DNA from: Bacillus aerolatus
Lineage (GTDB): Bacteria > Bacillota > Bacilli > Bacillales > Domibacillaceae
DNA length: 64,000 nt
Reading direction: 5' to 3'
Assembly (NCBI RefSeq): GCF_009183655.1
Contig: NZ_WEIO01000008.1
Location: 62,001-126,000 of the forward strand
In this document: positions 61,389 through 64,000 of the stretch, piece after piece
Numbering within the stretch: position 1 is the stretch's first letter
How the letters are laid out: every line of letters begins with the position of its first letter
Translations under genes and position numbers: made by a program
Notes under the pieces: generated by a model
What the model was told of the DNA's origin: nothing
The model's input: only the letters and a program-made list of their open reading frames with translations
The model's database searches: none

Positions 61389-61617
61389 TGGCTGTTTTGG
61401 CAAACTTTGTTGCTATTTACCAAGTAGTGCGGTGTGGTTGATTGCAGCGAGAGTTGCTCTATTGGAGCGGGGCGGGCGGTGAGCCTCCTCGGCGTAAACG
61501 CCTGTGGGGTCTCACCTGTCCCGCTTCTCCCGCAGGAGTCTCGCACTTCCGCTCCAATCAACCTTCAACAGTTTTCGTTTTAAAAGCAACAATCTTTTAG
61601 AAAAGAGCCTTTTTCTT
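61382..61617. mobile_element. MITE-like element, copy 3 (220 bp plus 8-bp target duplications)
   Basis: The element spans 61390..61609 (GGCTGTTTTGG... to ...AGAAAAGAGCC), flanked by perfect direct repeats TTTTTCTT (61382..61389, 61610..61617). It is in reverse orientation to copy 2, about 96% identical. It inserted directly into the T run of the terminator at 61353..61388. Confidence 0.88.
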
Positions 61618-61890
61618 TTACGCATAATATTAATATCCTTTATTCTGGTATCTCCGATAAAAACATACTGTTTCTCAATTTTCTACAAAAAATTATTTAT
61701 AGATCACTTGCTTCTCCCTCTCCACTATTAATCTATTCATCTTCTTCTGGAATTTTGTTTAAAATTATTAAATTTTAGTGAGCTTGAAATAAAAAGAAGG
61801 AATAAAAAGGATTCAGAAGAATAATTAAATCAAAACACGAAAATATTTTTATTAATATCAAAATAAAATATAAAAAAAGGAGTGAGCAAT
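61618..61890. other. AT-rich region upstream of the beta-ureidopropionase gene
   Basis: It carries only the ribosome site AAAAAGGAG of the next gene and presumably its promoter. I see no gene. Confidence 0.4.
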
Positions 61891-63123
61891 TTGAATAAGC
61901 AAAAAATACTTATTAACGGTGAAAGACTAAAAGAAACACTAGAACGTTTTGCAGATTTTGGACGAACAGAAAACAACGGAGTCACTCGTCTGTCGTTGTC
62001 TGAAGAAGACCGTTTAGCAAGGGATTACTTTTGTTCTTTCTGCAAAGAGCTCGGCATGTCCGTTCAAGTAGATGATCTCGGTAATATATATGCGATATTG
62101 AAAGGAAAAGAAGACAAACCCCCAATCGTAATAGGCTCTCACATGGATACTGTAAAAAAAGGCGGCCGATTCGATGGTATTTTAGGCGTTGTTGCCGGCT
62201 TAGAAATTGTTCGGACTTTAGTAGAAAATAATATAACACCGCAAATTCCTATTATGGTTGTTAACTTTACGAATGAAGAGGGCGCCAGATTTGAGCCTTC
62301 GATGATGTCATCCGGCATCCTCTCAGGCAAATTTGAAAAAGCTGTAATGATGAAGAAAACAGATGTTGATGGCATTACTTTTGAAGAAGCGTTGCAGACC
62401 ATTCAATATACCGGCAACGAGGAATCCCGTTTAAAAGAAGCGACCGCCTTCTTAGAGCTTCATATTGAACAAGGTCCTATTCTTGAGCGGGAATCTTTAG
62501 CTATTGGGGTCGTTGAATGTGTAGTGGGGATGGTATGCTATGAAATTGAAGTAACGGGAGAATCCGACCATGCGGGAACGACACCAATGACTATGAGAAA
62601 AGACGCTCTGTTTGCAGCAAACGACTTAATAACAAAAGCACGTCAAGAACTCGGTACTCTTGATGATGAGCTTGTGTTTACTATGGGAAGAATGAATGTA
62701 TCCCCTAATATACACACAGTCATTCCAAATAAAGTTGTCTTCTCTCTAGAAGCAAGACATAAAGACCCAGCCGTCATCACTCAAGTAGAGGAAATGATCG
62801 AGGGATTGGCACAGTTGTCTTCTGAGGAAAGCAGCGTGATCAAAGTTAAAAAATTGTGGGACCGGGATACAGTTTGGTTTAACAAACATATTTGTCACCT
62901 ACTGGAACAGTCCGCAAAGTCTTTAAATTATTCATATAAACGGATGGTGAGCGGGGCTGGCCATGACGCTCAATTTATAGCAAGCTATATCCCGTCTGCC
63001 ATGATTTTTGTTCCAAGTATTAATGGAAAAAGCCACAGTGAAGACGAGCTGACTGCTTGGGAAGATTGTGAAAAAGGTATAAATGTTCTCCTGGAAACTG
63101 CGCTGGTGATTAAACCCGAATAA
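61891..63123 (+). CDS. M20-family N-carbamoyl-beta-alanine amidohydrolase (beta-ureidopropionase), 410 aa
   Basis: This hydantoinase/carbamoylase-family M20 enzyme has GSHMDTVKKGGRFDGILGVVAG (His, Asp ligands), NFTNEEGARFEPSMMSSG (Glu pair), LELHIEQGPILE and the C-terminal SGAGHDAQFIA and GKSHSEDE. It would cut N-carbamoyl-beta-alanine to beta-alanine, CO2 and ammonia, step three of the reductive pyrimidine route; N-carbamoyl-L-amino acids or allantoate are alternatives. The start was set at TTG 61891, 8 nt after AAGGAG. It is convergent with the PucR-type regulator. Confidence 0.88.
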   Translation: MNKQKILINGERLKETLERFADFGRTENNGVTRLSLSEEDRLARDYFCSFCKELGMSVQVDDLGNIYAILKGKEDKPPIVIGSHMDTVKKGGRFDGILGVVAGLEIVRTLVENNITPQIPIMVVNFTNEEGARFEPSMMSSGILSGKFEKAVMMKKTDVDGITFEEALQTIQYTGNEESRLKEATAFLELHIEQGPILERESLAIGVVECVVGMVCYEIEVTGESDHAGTTPMTMRKDALFAANDLITKARQELGTLDDELVFTMGRMNVSPNIHTVIPNKVVFSLEARHKDPAVITQVEEMIEGLAQLSSEESSVIKVKKLWDRDTVWFNKHICHLLEQSAKSLNYSYKRMVSGAGHDAQFIASYIPSAMIFVPSINGKSHSEDELTAWEDCEKGINVLLETALVIKPE

Positions 63124-63232
63124 TATTGTTTATCCAGTTGCCGGGTTATCGAAAAGCTTAGTCACTCATTTATATAATGAATTAGGAAACGCACGGACAC
63201 TTCATTTTATTAGAAAATACGTGAATAATTAA

Positions 63233-63270
63233 AAAGTTTATGCCCGATTTTATTATTCGGGCATAAACTG
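63233..63270. terminator. Bidirectional terminator between convergent genes
   Basis: A perfect 13-bp stem (AGTTTATGCCCGA and its complement) with a 9-nt loop and A/T flanks on both sides. It lies between the beta-ureidopropionase and PucR-type genes. Confidence 0.85.
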
Positions 63271-63329
63271 AATAATATTTATATATCTCATTAGTTAGCA
63301 ATAGCTTATTCTTCCCTATCAATATATGC

Positions 63330-64000
63330 TTATTTATTTCTTTCCACATATTCGTAAGCACACATTGCAAATTCAATTGCCTGGCGTTTGGATGGCTCCA
63401 TAAAATCTTCTCCTAAAAGTTCATATAGTTTATCCAGCCGGTGATAAAGAGTCTGCCGGACAATATAAAGGCGCTCTGCTGCCTCCTTCTTTGACCCGTT
63501 GCACTGTAAATAAATCTTCAGCGTATTCATTAGTTTAGCATTATGAAGCTTGTCAAATGCAAGGACAGGATGTAAATAATCAGCGATAAACTCATCAAGA
63601 ATTCCTTTTTCTTGAGCAGCATAAATCAATCGATATATATGTAAGTCATTATAAAAATAACTAGTTCGTTCGCTGGGAACGTTTTCTCTAATAACGGATG
63701 CTATCTTTGCTTTTTCATAGCTCGTTTTTACTTCGGTTAGCTTATCAACTATTGTTCCTACACTAATTTGATTATGGAAAACCGGTTTGTTTTTCAAATA
63801 TTCTGACCTCAATATTTGCTCAATTCCTGCTTTTATTCTTTGCTTGCAATCACTTTTATTTCGCTTATCAAGTAAAATAAAAACGATTTCCTTTTTTAAA
63901 GCAGCCGATAAAAGAAAAAATCCGTGTTCTTGAAAAACAGAACGCATCAACATTTTTAAGTAAGTAATATTCGAGCTGTCTTTATCCAATTGTTTCGCAT
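63330..64000 (-). CDS. PucR/CdaR-family transcriptional regulator, C-terminal part (partial)
   Basis: The frame is open to the right edge of the window, so the N-terminus (usually a PucR ligand domain) is not seen. The visible part has the GGDEF-like middle region (GTIVDKLTEVKTSYEKAKIA) and the C-terminal PucR helix-turn-helix: LMNTLKIYLQCNGSKKEAAE, then RLYIVRQTLYHRLDKLYELLG. Such regulators activate purine, allantoin or pyrimidine catabolic genes. Position next to the pathway suggests it controls the genes of 51-63 kb. Confidence 0.85.
   Translation of the reverse strand, partial: AKQLDKDSSNITYLKMLMRSVFQEHGFFLLSAALKKEIVFILLDKRNKSDCKQRIKAGIEQILRSEYLKNKPVFHNQISVGTIVDKLTEVKTSYEKAKIASVIRENVPSERTSYFYNDLHIYRLIYAAQEKGILDEFIADYLHPVLAFDKLHNAKLMNTLKIYLQCNGSKKEAAERLYIVRQTLYHRLDKLYELLGEDFMEPSKRQAIEFAMCAYEYVERNK

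Noticed and set aside
54269-61617. Composite transposon carrying the pyrimidine operon between two MITEs
   Set aside because: Each MITE has its own different 8-bp target duplication, so they inserted independently.

Overview
The window looks like chromosome from a low-GC, spore-forming Bacillaceae (Bacillus sensu lato). The evidence is strong AGGAGG-type ribosome sites with frequent TTG/GTG starts, a 45-residue SspL-type spore protein (15412..15549, not previously called because it is short), homologues of Bacillus ytzC, ykvI and yheE, a csoR/copZ/copA copper locus, an RsbR-type STAS protein, and CcpA, PhoP and TPP-riboswitch signals of Bacillus type. No rRNA, tRNA, CRISPR array or prophage was seen.

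Layout. 1-9.9 kb: start of a Rieske oxygenase, a DUF169 protein, a three-PAS sporulation-type sensor kinase, a DCC thioredoxin-like protein, copA-copZ-csoR with four CsoR-type operators, a soluble chemoreceptor and ykvI. 10-14 kb: an RpiR-type regulator and three enzymes that together match the D- to L-amino-acid conversion route (N-succinyltransferase, N-succinylamino acid racemase, desuccinylase). 14-19.8 kb: a MITE, a GNAT protein, sspL, ytzC, an NCS2 purine-type permease and a second Rieske oxygenase. 19.9-25.9 kb: a TPP riboswitch-terminator followed by a tightly overlapped operon luxE-like, luxC-like, ABC ATPase, permease, NMT1/ThiY-like lipoprotein, SDR. I consider this the most novel system here: it suggests uptake of an oxidised (carboxylated) thiamin precursor and its ATP- and NAD(P)H-dependent reduction to the alcohol. 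26-35.6 kb: a nitrogen-assimilation block gltA-gltB-glnA-asnB, with palindromic repeats on both sides of asnB.

36-47.1 kb is a phosphate-scavenging region: phoD-tatA (no tatC), and a duplicated pair of YbfB-type MFS transporter plus Tat-exported PhoX. One phoX copy has lost 377 codons in frame. A secreted endonuclease/phosphatase-family protein and PepD lie between the duplicates. PhoP-box-like repeats precede phoD and both phoX copies. 47.4-51 kb: a protein with a duplicated YheE domain, an OmpR/HisKA two-component pair and an RsbR-like STAS protein.

51.2-64 kb holds a complete reductive pyrimidine catabolic route: PreT/PreA (uracil to dihydrouracil), dihydropyrimidinase, beta-ureidopropionase, a class III aminotransferase for beta-alanine, and malonate/methylmalonate-semialdehyde dehydrogenase, with a PucR-type regulator at the edge and cre sites before preT and mmsA. 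The set is interrupted by two inverted, roughly 96% identical MITE copies. Beside them sit an ADP-ribosyltransferase-like gene and a two-gene HTH/ribbon-helix-helix module, which look like accessory insertions. All three MITEs in the window have GGCT...AGCC ends and perfect 8-bp target duplications.
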